In this document: positions 36,067-45,499 of the stretch, one piece after another
Layout: each line of letters begins with the position of its first letter
Position numbering within the stretch: the first letter of the stretch is position 1
Source of the DNA: Micromonospora zingiberis
GTDB taxonomy: Bacteria; Actinomycetota; Actinomycetes; Mycobacteriales; Micromonosporaceae
Length of the DNA stretch: 64,000 nucleotides
Assembly: GCF_004331455.1 (NCBI RefSeq)
Contig: NZ_SJJR01000009.1
Span: forward strand, 1-64,000
Direction: 5' to 3'
Notes under the pieces: model-generated
What the model was told of the DNA's origin: nothing
The model's input: the letters and a program-made list of their open reading frames with translations, nothing else
Databases searched by the model: none
Position numbers and translations under genes: made by a program

Positions 36067-37413
36067 ATGTCGACCGCAGCTATGCCCAACTTCCCCACCG
36101 GATTCCGTTGGGGCGTCTCCACCTCGGCGTACCAGATCGAGGGCGCGGCCGACATCGGCGGGCGCGGACCGTCCATCTGGGACACCTTCGCCCACTCCCC
36201 CGGCCGGATCGTCGACGGCAGCAGCGGCGACGTGGCCTGCGACCACTACCACCGCTACGCCGAAGACATCGCCCTGATGGCCGAGCTGGGCGTGACCGCG
36301 TACCGGTTCTCGGTGGCCTGGCCCCGGGTGCTGCCGACCGGCACCGGCGCGGTCAACCCGAGCGGGCTGGACTTCTACGAACGGCTGGTCGACGGGCTGC
36401 TCGACCATGGCATCGACCCGGTCGCCACGCTGTACCACTGGGACCTGCCCCAGCCGCTGGAGGACGCCGGCGGATGGCTCAACCGGGACACCGCACACCG
36501 CTTCGCCGAGTACGCCGACGTGCTGGCCAGCCGCCTTGGCGACCGGGTCAAGCTCTGGATCACCCTGAACGAACCGTTCATCCACATGAGCCTCGGCCAC
36601 GGCATCGGCGAACACGCGCCGGGCCGGATGCTGCTCTTCGACGCCTTCCCGGTCGCCCACCACCAACTGCTCGGCCACGGCCTGGCGGTCGCCGCGCTAC
36701 GCGCCCGCTCCGCCAGCCCGGTCGCCATCGCCAACAACTACTCGCCGGTGCGCGCCGTCGGTGACAGCCCCGCCGACCACGGCGCCGCGATGGCGTACGA
36801 GGCACTGCACAACCAGCTGTTCACCGACCCGCTGCTCGGTCGCGGCTACCCCGAGCTGGGTTTCGACGACACGGTGGTACGCGACGGCGACCTCGACGTG
36901 ATCGCCGCGCCGATCGACGTGCTGGGCGTGAACTACTACAACCCGACCGGCGTACGGGCACCCGAGGAGGGCTCCCCGCTGCCCTTCGAGCTGGTGCCGC
37001 TCGACGGCTACCCGCGTACCGCCTTCGACTGGCCGGTGGCCCCGGACGGGCTACGTGAGCTGCTCGGCTGGCTGGACCGCCGGTACGGCGCCGACCTGCC
37101 GCCCATCCAGATCACCGAGAGCGGCTGCGCCTACGACGACGTACCCGACGCCGACGGCCGGGTGCACGACCCGGACCGGATCGCCTACCTGGACGGTCAC
37201 CTGCGGGCGGTACGCGCGGCGATGGACGACGGCGTCGACGTCACCGGTTACTTCGTCTGGTCCCTGCTGGACAACTGGGAGTGGGCTGAGGGCTTCACCA
37301 AGCGCTTCGGCCTGGTGCACGTCGACTTCGCCACCGGCCGGCGGACCCCGAAGTCGTCGTACGCCTGGCTGCGCGAGGTCATCACCACGGCCCGGCGGGA
37401 AACAGCCCGGTGA
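36067..37413 (+). CDS. Beta-glucosidase, GH1
   Basis: 448 residues, ATG 36067 with GGGAGGG upstream, no signal peptide. The retaining GH1 acid/base Glu169 is in TLNEPF and the nucleophile Glu351 in ITESGCAYDD (usually TENG; Ser replaces Asn here). The N-terminal FRWGVSTSAYQIEGA is also canonical. It hydrolyses cellobiose or other beta-glucosides in the cytoplasm. Its stop overlaps the start of the MFS gene by four bases, so the sugar is probably imported by that transporter. Confidence 0.94.
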   Translation: MSTAAMPNFPTGFRWGVSTSAYQIEGAADIGGRGPSIWDTFAHSPGRIVDGSSGDVACDHYHRYAEDIALMAELGVTAYRFSVAWPRVLPTGTGAVNPSGLDFYERLVDGLLDHGIDPVATLYHWDLPQPLEDAGGWLNRDTAHRFAEYADVLASRLGDRVKLWITLNEPFIHMSLGHGIGEHAPGRMLLFDAFPVAHHQLLGHGLAVAALRARSASPVAIANNYSPVRAVGDSPADHGAAMAYEALHNQLFTDPLLGRGYPELGFDDTVVRDGDLDVIAAPIDVLGVNYYNPTGVRAPEEGSPLPFELVPLDGYPRTAFDWPVAPDGLRELLGWLDRRYGADLPPIQITESGCAYDDVPDADGRVHDPDRIAYLDGHLRAVRAAMDDGVDVTGYFVWSLLDNWEWAEGFTKRFGLVHVDFATGRRTPKSSYAWLREVITTARRETAR

Positions 37414-38681
37414 CCACGGTCGACCCGACGCCGGCCTCGCTGCCGGCGGCGCTCGCCGAGCCGACGGTGCCGGTACGGCGGGGTTGGATCGCGCTGCTGT
37501 TCGCCGCGAACCTCGGCGTCTGGATGGCCTTCTTCACCCCGATCCAGGTGTTGCTGCCGCAGCAGCTCGGGCAGATTGCCCCGACGAACAAGGAGGCCAT
37601 GCTGGCGGTGGTCACCGGGCTCGGCGCGCTGGCCGCGGTGATCGTCAACCCGCTCGTCGGTGCGTTGTCGGACCGGACCTGCCTGCGCATCGGCGGGCGC
37701 GAGTTCGGCCGGCGGCACATCTGGACCCTGGGCGGCGCGGTGCTCGGCGCGCTCTCCCTGGCGTTGCTCGCCCAGGCAGAGACCGTGCTCGGGGTGGTCG
37801 TCGGCTGGATCGCCGCGCAGACCTGCTTCAACGCGATGCTGGCCAGTCTGACCGCCGCCGTACCGGACCGGGTCCCGGTCGCGCAGCGCGGCGGCGTCTC
37901 CGGCTGGGTCGGCATCCCGCAGGCGCTCGGACTGGTGCTCGGCGTCGTGCTGGTCACCGCCGTGGTCACCGGAAACGCCGCCGGATACCTGGCGATCGCC
38001 GCGGCCGTGCTGCTGCTCGCGGTGCCGTTCGCCCTGCGTACGACGGACGACCCGCTGCCCCGTACGCACCGGCCGCCGGTGCGTGGCCTGCTCGCGGGAA
38101 TGTGGGTGTCGCCGCGGCGGTACCCGGACTTCTGCTGGGCCTGGATCACCCGCTTCCTGGTCCAGCTCGGCAACGCGCTCGGCACCCTCTACCTGCTCTA
38201 CTTCCTCACCGACGAGGTACGGGTCGCCGACCCCGAGGGCGGGCTGCTGGTGCTGATCCTGCTCTACACCGCCGGGCTGATGGCCACCACCGTGATCGCC
38301 GGCCGACTGTCCGACCGGTCCGGCAAGCGCAAGGTCTTCGTGATCGCCGCCGGGATGGTGATCGCGGTGGCCGCGCTGCTGCTGGCCATCGCGCCGACCT
38401 GGCCGATGGCGATCGCCGCCGCGCTGCTGCTCGGCGCCGGCTACGGGGTGTACCTGTCGGTGGACGCGGCCCTGATCACCCAGGTGCTGCCGAGGGCCAC
38501 CGACCGGGCCAAGGACCTCGGCGTCATCAACATCGCCAACTCCGCACCGCAGGTGCTCGGCCCGGCCATCTCCGCCCCGATCGTGGTGTACCTGGGCGGC
38601 TATCCGGCGCTGTACGCGACCACGGCCGCCGTGACCGTCCTCGGCAGCCTGCTGGTGTTGAAGATCCGTTCCGTGCCCTGA
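37410..38681 (+). CDS. MFS transporter, probably for beta-glucosides
   Basis: 423 residues, GTG start overlapping the beta-glucosidase stop (GTGA). Twelve hydrophobic segments are visible; the loop after helix 2 (NPLVGALSDRTCLRIGGREFGRRH) resembles MFS sugar/sucrose-type carriers, and the mid-protein loop is charged. Translational coupling to the GH1 enzyme suggests uptake of its substrate, an inference from context. Confidence 0.87.
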   Translation: MTTVDPTPASLPAALAEPTVPVRRGWIALLFAANLGVWMAFFTPIQVLLPQQLGQIAPTNKEAMLAVVTGLGALAAVIVNPLVGALSDRTCLRIGGREFGRRHIWTLGGAVLGALSLALLAQAETVLGVVVGWIAAQTCFNAMLASLTAAVPDRVPVAQRGGVSGWVGIPQALGLVLGVVLVTAVVTGNAAGYLAIAAAVLLLAVPFALRTTDDPLPRTHRPPVRGLLAGMWVSPRRYPDFCWAWITRFLVQLGNALGTLYLLYFLTDEVRVADPEGGLLVLILLYTAGLMATTVIAGRLSDRSGKRKVFVIAAGMVIAVAALLLAIAPTWPMAIAAALLLGAGYGVYLSVDAALITQVLPRATDRAKDLGVINIANSAPQVLGPAISAPIVVYLGGYPALYATTAAVTVLGSLLVLKIRSVP

Positions 38682-38692
38682 CCGTCCGTGAT

Positions 38693-38744
38693 GTTAGGAA
38701 GGGCCCCTTGTACAACGCCAGGCGATAACAAGGGGCCCTTCCTT
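38693..38744 (+). repeat. 52-bp intergenic repeat, copy D (most palindromic)
   Basis: Fourth copy, plus orientation, between the MFS gene and gltX. Its arms aggaagggccccttgt and acaaggggcccttcct are perfectly complementary over 16 bp. It ends 20 bases before the gltX start, so a transcript hairpin here would lie close to the gltX ribosome site. Confidence 0.92.
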
Positions 38745-38764
38745 GCATCTGTAGGGTGGGGGTC

Positions 38765-40174
38765 GTGACGGTACGTGTGCGCTTCGCCCCATCTCCGACC
38801 GGTATGTTCCACGTCGGCGGTGCCCGCTCGGCACTGCAGAACTGGATCTACGCCAAGCAGCAGGGCGGGGTGTTCGTGCTGCGTATCGAGGACACCGACG
38901 CGGCGCGCAACTCCCCGGAGTGGACCGAGGGCATCCTGTCGGCGCTGGACTGGATCGGCATCTCCCGGGACAGCTACGAGGGCCCCTACTTCCAGTCCTC
39001 GTACGCCGACGAGCACCGTGCCGCCGCCCGCCGGCTGTACGAGTCGGGTCGGGCGTACTACTGCGACTGCACCCGCGAGGCGGTGCAGGCCCGCACCGGC
39101 AACCAGTACACCGGCTACGACGGATACTGCCGGGACCGGGGCCTGCCGCCCGGCGAGGGTCGGGCGCTGCGCTTCCGTACCCCGGACGAGGGCTCGACGG
39201 TGGTCGTCGACCTGATCCGGGGCGAGCCGACCTTCGAGAACAAGCTCATCGAGGACTTCGTCATCGCCCGGGGCGACGGCTCACCGGTGTTCCTGCTGGC
39301 CAACGTCGTGGACGACCTGACCATGGGGATCACCCACGTGATCCGGGCCGAGGAGCACCTGCCCAACACCCCGAAGCAGCAGCTGCTCTGGGACGCGCTC
39401 GGGGTGAAGCCGCCGGTCTGGGCGCACGTGCCGGTGGTGGTGAACGAGAAGCGGCAGAAGCTGTCCAAGCGCCGCGACAAGGTGGCCCTGGAGGCGTACC
39501 GGGACGAGGGTTACCTCGCCGACGCGATGCGCAACTACCTGATGCTGCTCGGCTGGGCGCCCTCCGGCGACCGCGAGATCGTGCCCTGGTCGGTGATCGA
39601 GAACGAGTTCCGGCTGGACGAGGTGAACCCGTCACCGGCGTTCTTCGACGAGAAGAAGCTGCGCGCGTTCAACGGCGAGTACATCCGGGCGCTGCCGGTC
39701 GAGGAGTTCGTCGCGGCCTGCCAGCCGTGGTTGGCCGGCACCGGCACCATCGCGCCGCCGCCGTGGCAGCCGGAGGAGTTCGACCCGGCGGCCTTCGCCG
39801 CGGTGGCACCGCTGGCCCAGACCCGGATCGCGGTGCTCAGCGAGATCGTGCCGAACGTCGACTTCCTGTTCGTGGCGACGCCGCTGATCGACGAGGCGGC
39901 CTGGACGAAGGCCATGAAGGAGGGTTCGGCGGAACTGCTGGACGCCACCGTCGCCGCCTTCGAGTCGGTTGCCTCCTGGGACGCGGAGACCCTCAAGGCC
40001 ACCCTGGAGGCGGTCGGCGCCGAGCGTGGCCTCAAGCTCGGCAAGGCCCAGGCGCCGGTACGGGTCGCGGTGACCGGCCGCACCGTCGGCCTGCCGTTGT
40101 TCGAGTCGTTGGAGGTGCTCGGCCCCGAGCGCACCCTGACCCGGCTGCGCGCCGCCCGACTGCGGCTCTTCTAG
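38765..40174 (+). CDS. gltX: Glutamyl-tRNA synthetase
   Basis: 469 residues from GTG 38765 with a GGTGGGGG stretch upstream. Class I signatures: [20 protein letters not shown] (HIGH-like HVGG) and KLSKRRDK (KMSKS-like). It charges tRNA-Glu, and in actinobacteria usually also mischarges tRNA-Gln for later amidation. Cys pairs (YYCDCTRE...YDGYC) near residues 100-125 are as in zinc-containing GluRS. Unrelated to its neighbours. Confidence 0.97.
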   Translation: MTVRVRFAPSPTGMFHVGGARSALQNWIYAKQQGGVFVLRIEDTDAARNSPEWTEGILSALDWIGISRDSYEGPYFQSSYADEHRAAARRLYESGRAYYCDCTREAVQARTGNQYTGYDGYCRDRGLPPGEGRALRFRTPDEGSTVVVDLIRGEPTFENKLIEDFVIARGDGSPVFLLANVVDDLTMGITHVIRAEEHLPNTPKQQLLWDALGVKPPVWAHVPVVVNEKRQKLSKRRDKVALEAYRDEGYLADAMRNYLMLLGWAPSGDREIVPWSVIENEFRLDEVNPSPAFFDEKKLRAFNGEYIRALPVEEFVAACQPWLAGTGTIAPPPWQPEEFDPAAFAAVAPLAQTRIAVLSEIVPNVDFLFVATPLIDEAAWTKAMKEGSAELLDATVAAFESVASWDAETLKATLEAVGAERGLKLGKAQAPVRVAVTGRTVGLPLFESLEVLGPERTLTRLRAARLRLF

Positions 40175-40600
40175 GACCCCACCCGTGCCGACCCGGTTGT
40201 GATCTTCGTCGCAGCCGGGTCGGGCTCACCGGGGCCGTCGCCAGCCTCGGGTCATAACCCGGCCGGCGCCGAGCCCGCGGGCAGCGCACTGTGCCCGGCC
40301 GGCGATGCCGTCGGCAGTCGCCGGACACGCCCGACGACGCTGCCCCGGTTGCCGGGGCACGCTATTCTGCCCCCATCACCGGCAGCGGCACAGGTAAAAT
40401 CCGCCCACTGGTCCACGGCCGCTACCTTGTCGAGTCGAGATCGCAGATAGTTCCAATTAGTGTTCCACCGGCTGCAACCGATCGACGTTCAGCGGAGTCT
40501 TTCAGGTGGGTACCTGTCCTGTGGGCACGGTCACCGCCGTCAGCTTCCGGCGCGTGGCTCGTGCAGCAGAGCCACCCATCGAACGGGGCGAGGAGGCGGC
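40175..40600. other. Gap upstream of the TM-anchored protein
   Basis: 426 bases without a supported gene. It includes a locally A/T-richer segment (ttccaattagtgttcc near 40450-40466) that may be promoter, and a small hairpin caggt/acctg around 40505-40518. I looked for a riboswitch here and found no match to a known consensus. Confidence 0.4.
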
Positions 40601-41251
40601 ATGGTCCGACGGATGAGGCGACTGGCCGTGTTGACGGTGGGCGGGCTGGCCGCCGTGCTGCTGTCACTCGCTGTCGCCGAGCCGGCGAAGGCGGCCCCGA
40701 AGTCGCCGCCGGCCGGGGTGGACATCTCCGGGCACGGGCTGGCTGAGCCGTTGCAGCTACGCGCCGACCGGCACTCCGAGCACGTCAGGGCCATCGTCGA
40801 CCAGGTCAGCGCCCGGGTGCTGGTACGCCAGTCGGGCGGCCCGAAGAAGGCCGACCTCGGTCCGAAGTACACGGTCGTGGTGCTGGCCGGTGACACTCCC
40901 AAGCAGACGTACGACCTCTACCCGAAGGCGGTGGGTGGGCCCCGGGTCTACCGACCGGCCAAGCAGCCGGACTCGCGCAAGACCAGCGCCGCCTGGTTCC
41001 TCGGGCGGGTCAGCATGTCCGAGACGCTGCGCACCGCCGGGGTGCCGCTGGAGCGCACGTACGAGGCGGTCAGCGGCGGCATCGGCGGAGGCGAGCGGAT
41101 CATTCCGGAGGAAGCGCTCAACCCGGCCCAGGACATCAACGAGGCGTTCGGTGAACTACGACGCCTCCTGCTGCTCAACGTCGCGGTGGTACTCGTGATC
41201 ACCCTCGGGCTCGCCGGAATCGCGTTGCTGATCCGCCGCCGGACCCGCTGA
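40601..41251 (+). CDS. Exported protein with C-terminal membrane anchor
   Basis: 216 residues, ATG 40601 with GAGGAGG upstream. A signal peptide (to about residue 31, ending PAKAAP) is followed by a soluble domain (about 35-180) and one transmembrane helix (about 187-210) with a basic RRRTR tail. The topology is an extracellular domain tethered to the membrane. The domain has YTVVVLAGDTPKQTYDLYPKA and regular Pro/Arg/Lys spacing but I do not recognise it. Confidence 0.8.
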   Translation: MVRRMRRLAVLTVGGLAAVLLSLAVAEPAKAAPKSPPAGVDISGHGLAEPLQLRADRHSEHVRAIVDQVSARVLVRQSGGPKKADLGPKYTVVVLAGDTPKQTYDLYPKAVGGPRVYRPAKQPDSRKTSAAWFLGRVSMSETLRTAGVPLERTYEAVSGGIGGGERIIPEEALNPAQDINEAFGELRRLLLLNVAVVLVITLGLAGIALLIRRRTR

Positions 41252-41381
41252 CGACTGGGCAGTAGTGCCGGGGCAGCTCACGCCGCCCGATCCGCCGGAC
41301 CGCTGACCGGCGGCTCAGGCTCGGACGGCAGAGCGGGAGGTCAGGGGCCGTGCGTACCGCAATGGCCGGGCCGGAGCGCGA

Positions 41382-41741
41382 TCAGCACCAACGCCGTGGT
41401 GGACGCTCCCGCCGGACGTTGCGGTGCGCCGGGCGGACCGGTCCGTGCCGGTGTGCGCCGGCCCAGCCCGGCAACTCGCTGCGGCAGCCGGCCTCGGCCG
41501 GCTCGGGCGAGGTGGCCGGCGGGTCGACGGCGCGCTGGCGGGGCACCAACGGCTCGGCGGCGCGGGGCAGTCCGAGAGTCGGCTCCTCGTCGCCGCGCTC
41601 GGGCGCCCAGCCGGCGGACGCCTCGACGGACGGGGTCAGACCGGGCCGGCGGTGGTGCTTGGCCGTGGCCGGCTGCTCGTGAGTGCCCGGTCGACTCGGC
41701 TCCTCCTGGGCGCAGCCGTGTTCGGCCTCCCCCTGCGCCAT
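41382..41741 (-). CDS. Small Pro/Glu/Arg-rich hypothetical protein
   Basis: 119 residues from ATG 41741, which has GAGGAGAG five to six bases upstream. Third codon positions are nearly all G or C, much better than in overlapping frames, so coding is likely. The product is hydrophilic and probably disordered (MAQGEAEHGCAQEEPSRPGT), with no signal or membrane segment. Not recognised. It diverges from the fasR gene. Confidence 0.6.
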   Translation of the reverse strand: MAQGEAEHGCAQEEPSRPGTHEQPATAKHHRRPGLTPSVEASAGWAPERGDEEPTLGLPRAAEPLVPRQRAVDPPATSPEPAEAGCRSELPGWAGAHRHGPVRPAHRNVRRERPPRRWC

Positions 41742-41908
41742 CGGCCTCTCCTCACGCTCGCGCCCTCACCCGTCGGTGCCCACCCGACGTGCCCTGACAC
41801 CGTACTGGCCGGCCCGGACTCGCCACGCACCGCGTACCCGCATCGGTGTTCGGCCGGACCGCCGACGCTGCCGCGAAGGTCCAGTTCAGGGCATGTCAGG
41901 CTAGGCGG

Positions 41909-43156
41909 GTGAGCGAATCGGGCGGGACGGAGCTGTCGGCCACGCTGCGCCGGATCGAACGCGCGGCCGGCGCCCTGGCCACCGCCAGCGTGGCCCGGAT
42001 GGACGAGACACTGCCCTGGTTCCGGGAGTTGCCGGCCGACCAACGCTCGTGGGTGATGCTGGTGGCTCAGGCCGGCGCCCGTTCCCTGGTGCAGTGGCTG
42101 CGCTCCGGCGGTGGTGCCGGCGAGGGAACCCAGGAGGTCTCCGACGAGGTGTTCGCCACGGCGCCCCAGGCGTTGGCCCGCTCCATCACCCTCCAGCAGA
42201 CGGTGGCACTGATCAAGGTCACCATCGACGTGGTCGAGGAGCAGGTGGGCGAGCTCGCGGCCCCGGGCGAGGAGCCGCAGCTACGCGAGGCGGTGCTGCG
42301 CTTCTCCCGGGAGATCGCCTTCGCCGCCGCCCGGGTCTACGCCCGGGCCGCCGAGTCCCGTGGCTCGTGGGACGCCCGGCTACAGGCCCTGCTGGTGGAC
42401 GCGCTGCTGCGCGGTGACTCCCCGGACGTGCTGGCCAGTCGCGCCGCCGCCCTCGGCTGGACGGACGCGCCGCCGGTGGCGGTGGCGGTGGGCACCTCGC
42501 CCGGCGGCGAGGTCGCCGCCGTACTGCACACCGTCTACCGCCAGGCCCGGCGCATCGGTGTCGAGGTGATCGGTGGCGTACACGGCGATCGGCTGGTGAT
42601 CGTGCTCGGTGGGGCGGCCGAACCGGTCGCGGCCGCCGGTCAGCTCTTGACCGCGTTCGGGCCGGGACCGGTGGTGGTCGGTCCGGCGGTGCCCAGCCTG
42701 GACGAGGCCACCGAGTCGGCGCGGGCGGCCCTGGCCGGTTACCGCGCGGCCCCGGCCTGGCCGGCCGCGCCCCGACCGGTCCATGCCGGCGACCTGTTGC
42801 CGGAGCGGGCCCTGGCCGGCGACGCGGACGCGCGCCGGCGGCTGCGGCACGACGTGTACGCCACGCTGGCGCGGGCCGGCGGTGAGCTGCTGGAGACGCT
42901 GGACGCCTTCTTCGCCGCCGGCGGTACGTTGGAGAGCGCGGCCCGGGCGCTGTACGTGCACCCGAACACCGTGCGCTACCGGCTGCGGCGGATCTCCGAC
43001 GTCACCGGGTTCAGCCCGCTGACCCCCCGGGACGCCTTCGCCCTGCGGGTCGCGCTCACGGTCGGCCGGCTTGATCCGGTGGTGCCGACCCAGACATTGA
43101 CCCCACCGGCTGGTAAAAGATCACAGAACAGTGACGATCATCGCCAATCTTTGTAG
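41909..43156 (+). CDS. fasR: FasR-type PucR-family regulator of fatty-acid synthesis
   Basis: 415 residues, GTG 41909. The C-terminal 60 residues are the PucR/CdaR helix-turn-helix (GTLESAARALYVHPNTVRYRLRRISDVTGF). It lies directly upstream of fabD, the position of FasR (SCO2386) in Streptomyces, which activates fabDHPF; long-chain acyl-CoAs modulate the mycobacterial protein. The symbol rests on family plus position. Confidence 0.88.
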   Translation: MSESGGTELSATLRRIERAAGALATASVARMDETLPWFRELPADQRSWVMLVAQAGARSLVQWLRSGGGAGEGTQEVSDEVFATAPQALARSITLQQTVALIKVTIDVVEEQVGELAAPGEEPQLREAVLRFSREIAFAAARVYARAAESRGSWDARLQALLVDALLRGDSPDVLASRAAALGWTDAPPVAVAVGTSPGGEVAAVLHTVYRQARRIGVEVIGGVHGDRLVIVLGGAAEPVAAAGQLLTAFGPGPVVVGPAVPSLDEATESARAALAGYRAAPAWPAAPRPVHAGDLLPERALAGDADARRRLRHDVYATLARAGGELLETLDAFFAAGGTLESAARALYVHPNTVRYRLRRISDVTGFSPLTPRDAFALRVALTVGRLDPVVPTQTLTPPAGKRSQNSDDHRQSL

Positions 43157-43234
43157 GATCCCTCCAAAGCTTCTAGTGCGGTTTGGTGTCAGTCGGCACA
43201 GCGCAACCCGGAGGTATCGGGGAGAGTCATAGAC
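43157..43234 (+). promoter_or_regulatory. fab operon promoter and presumed FasR site
   Basis: The 78-base gap between fasR and fabD is the only non-coding stretch before four closely packed fab genes, so it must hold their promoter unless fasR reads through. It contains a locally A/T-rich segment (ccaaagcttctag, 43165-43177) and the ribosome site GGGGAGAG. The exact FasR box is not identified. Confidence 0.5.
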
Positions 43235-44233
43235 GTGCTCGCCGTACTCTGCCCCGGCCAGGGTTCTCAGAAACCCGGCTTCCTGACCCCCTGGCTCGAC
43301 CTGACCGGCGCCGAAGCCCGACTGCGTGGGTGGTCCGAGCTGGCCGGCGTCGATCTGGTGCGGTTGGGCACCGAGGCCGACGCCGACGAGATCCGGGACA
43401 CCGCCCGCACCCAGCCGCTGTTGGTGGCGGCGGCCCTGCTCGCCGCCGAGCAACTGCCGATGGCCGAGGTGACCCTGACCGCCGGCCACAGCGTCGGCGA
43501 ACTCGGTGCGGCGGCGCTGGCCGGCACCCTGCCGACCGAGTCGGCGATCGCCCTGGCCGGCGTCCGTGGCCGGGAGATGGCCGCCGCCTGCGCGCTGGAG
43601 CCGACCGGCATGGCCGCCGTCCTCGGCGGCGACCCGGACGAGGTGGTCGCCGCGATCAACGGACACGGGCTGCACGCCGCGAACCGCAACGGCAGTGGTC
43701 AGATCGTGGCCGCCGGCGCGGTCGCCGGGTTGGAGAAGCTCGCCGCCGAACCGCCGGCCCGGGCCCGGATCATCCGCCTCCAGGTGGCCGGCGCCTTCCA
43801 CACCCCGTACATGGCTCCGGCGGAGGCCGCGCTGGCCACGGCCGCCGCCGAGATCGACCCGAGCGACCCGGCCAGGATCCTGCTGTCGAACCTCGACGGC
43901 GGGCCGGTCGACGACGGCCGGGAGGTCCTGCAACGGCTGGTCCGTCAGGTCACCGCCCCGGTCCGCTGGGACCTCTGCATGGCGACCCTCGCCGCACTCG
44001 GGGTGACCGGGGTGATCGAGCTGCCGCCGGCCGGCACGCTCGCCGGCCTGGTGAAGCGGGAACTCAAGGGCACCGGTGCCCCGGAGATCGTCACCCTGAA
44101 CACCCCGGACGACCTGCCCGCCGCCCGCGACCTGATCGCCCGGCACGGCACGGCCGCCGGCCAGGAGCCGAACGCCCGGTTCAGTTCGAACGAGTCTCGT
44201 GACGAGACCGACCGCAGAGAGGGCTCGGCATGA
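43235..44233 (+). CDS. fabD: Malonyl-CoA:ACP acyltransferase
   Basis: 332 residues, GTG start. GQGSQ at the N-terminus, the catalytic Ser86 in TAGHSVGEL, and His in VAGAFHTPYM define FabD. It moves malonyl groups from CoA to the ACP encoded downstream. Its last codons overlap the fabH start (ATGA). The C-terminal 35 residues are a charged extension. Confidence 0.96.
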   Translation: MLAVLCPGQGSQKPGFLTPWLDLTGAEARLRGWSELAGVDLVRLGTEADADEIRDTARTQPLLVAAALLAAEQLPMAEVTLTAGHSVGELGAAALAGTLPTESAIALAGVRGREMAAACALEPTGMAAVLGGDPDEVVAAINGHGLHAANRNGSGQIVAAGAVAGLEKLAAEPPARARIIRLQVAGAFHTPYMAPAEAALATAAAEIDPSDPARILLSNLDGGPVDDGREVLQRLVRQVTAPVRWDLCMATLAALGVTGVIELPPAGTLAGLVKRELKGTGAPEIVTLNTPDDLPAARDLIARHGTAAGQEPNARFSSNESRDETDRREGSA

Positions 44234-45174
44234 GCGGCAGCAGGATCGTCTCACTGGGGCACTACCAGCCGTCCCGGGTGGTGACCAACGACGAGATCGC
44301 TCAGCTGGTGGAGACCAACGACGAGTGGATCCGCGACCGGGTCGGCATCGTCAGCCGGCGGATCGCCGGTGACGAGACGGTCGCCGACATGGCCGCCGCC
44401 GCGGCCGACAAGGCGCTGGCGAACTCCGGCCTGACCGCCGCCGACATCGATCTGGTCGTGGTCGCCACCTGCACCTCGGTCGACCGCAGCCCGAACGTGG
44501 CCTGCCGGGTCGCCGCCAAGCTGGGCATCAACGCGCCCGGGGCGTACGACCTCAACACCGCCTGCTCCGGCTTCGCGTACGCGCTCGGCACCGTCGACCA
44601 CGCGATCCGCGCCGGGGCCAGCCGCAACGCCATCGTGATCGGTGCCGAGAAGCTCTCCGAGTTCACCGACTGGACCGACCGCTCCACCTGCATCATCTTC
44701 GCCGACGGCGCGGGCGCCGCGGTGGTCACCGCCGCCGCCGAGGACGAGCCGGCCGGGATCGGCCCGGTGGTCTGGGGCTCGGTGCCCGAGCGCGGCGACG
44801 CGGTACGCATCGAGGGCTGGCGTCCGTACGTCGCCCAGGAGGGCCAGACGGTGTTCCGGTGGGCGACCACGGCGCTGGCGCCCCTGGCGTTGCAGGCGTG
44901 CGAGCGGGCCGGGGTCGACCCGTCGGAGCTGGCCGCGTTCGTGCCGCACCAGGCCAACAGCCGGATCATCGACGGAATCGCCAAGCGGTTGAACATCCCG
45001 CAGGCGATCGTCGCCAAGGACATCGTCGAGTCCGGCAACACCTCGGCGGCCAGCATCCCGCTGGCCCTGTCCAAGCTGGTCGAGCGCCGCGAGGTGCCCT
45101 CGGGCGCGCCGGTGCTGCTGTTCGGCTTCGGCGGTGGCCTGACCTACGCCGGTCAGGTCGTCCGCTGCCCCTGA
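44230..45174 (+). CDS. fabH: 3-oxoacyl-ACP synthase III
   Basis: 314 residues, ATG 44230 within fabD. The triad is Cys112 (LNTACSGFAYALG), His in VPHQANSRIID and Asn in SGNTSAASIP. FabH condenses an acyl-CoA primer with malonyl-ACP; in actinomycetes it accepts branched primers, which suits the branched-chain type dehydrogenase elsewhere in the window (inference). Confidence 0.96.
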   Translation: MSGSRIVSLGHYQPSRVVTNDEIAQLVETNDEWIRDRVGIVSRRIAGDETVADMAAAAADKALANSGLTAADIDLVVVATCTSVDRSPNVACRVAAKLGINAPGAYDLNTACSGFAYALGTVDHAIRAGASRNAIVIGAEKLSEFTDWTDRSTCIIFADGAGAAVVTAAAEDEPAGIGPVVWGSVPERGDAVRIEGWRPYVAQEGQTVFRWATTALAPLALQACERAGVDPSELAAFVPHQANSRIIDGIAKRLNIPQAIVAKDIVESGNTSAASIPLALSKLVERREVPSGAPVLLFGFGGGLTYAGQVVRCP

Positions 45175-45257
45175 TACCCCTTCGGCGCGTCGTCGCCGAG
45201 GAGCAAGGCGCCGGCGTCGCCGCCGCCGAGAGAACCCGATGAGAGGAACCCACCGCA

Positions 45258-45497
45258 ATGACCCGTGACGAGATCACCGCCGGCCTCGCCGAGATCCTCG
45301 AAGAGGTTGCCGGGGTGAACCCGGACGACGTGGCCGAGGGGAAGTCCTTCACCGACGACCTGGACGTCGACTCGCTCTCCATGGTGGAGGTCGTGGTGGC
45401 GGCCGAGGAGAAGTTCGGCGTCAAGATTCCGGACAACGAGGTGCAGAACCTCAAGACGGTCGGCGACGCCGTCAGCTACATCGAGGCGCAGTCCTGA
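45258..45497 (+). CDS. acpP: Acyl carrier protein
   Basis: 79 residues, acidic four-helix ACP. Ser39 in DLDVDSLSMVE is the phosphopantetheine site. It carries the growing acyl chain for the FabD, FabH and FabF proteins of the same operon. GAGAGGAA lies upstream of the ATG. Confidence 0.97.
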   Translation: MTRDEITAGLAEILEEVAGVNPDDVAEGKSFTDDLDVDSLSMVEVVVAAEEKFGVKIPDNEVQNLKTVGDAVSYIEAQS

Positions 45498-45499
45498 TC

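Noticed and set aside
40438..40600. Possible riboswitch before the membrane-anchored protein gene
   Set aside because: Its 'cagcttcc' and 'gtcaccgcc' segments hinted at a ydaO element, but the conserved core seen at 54962-55083 is absent.
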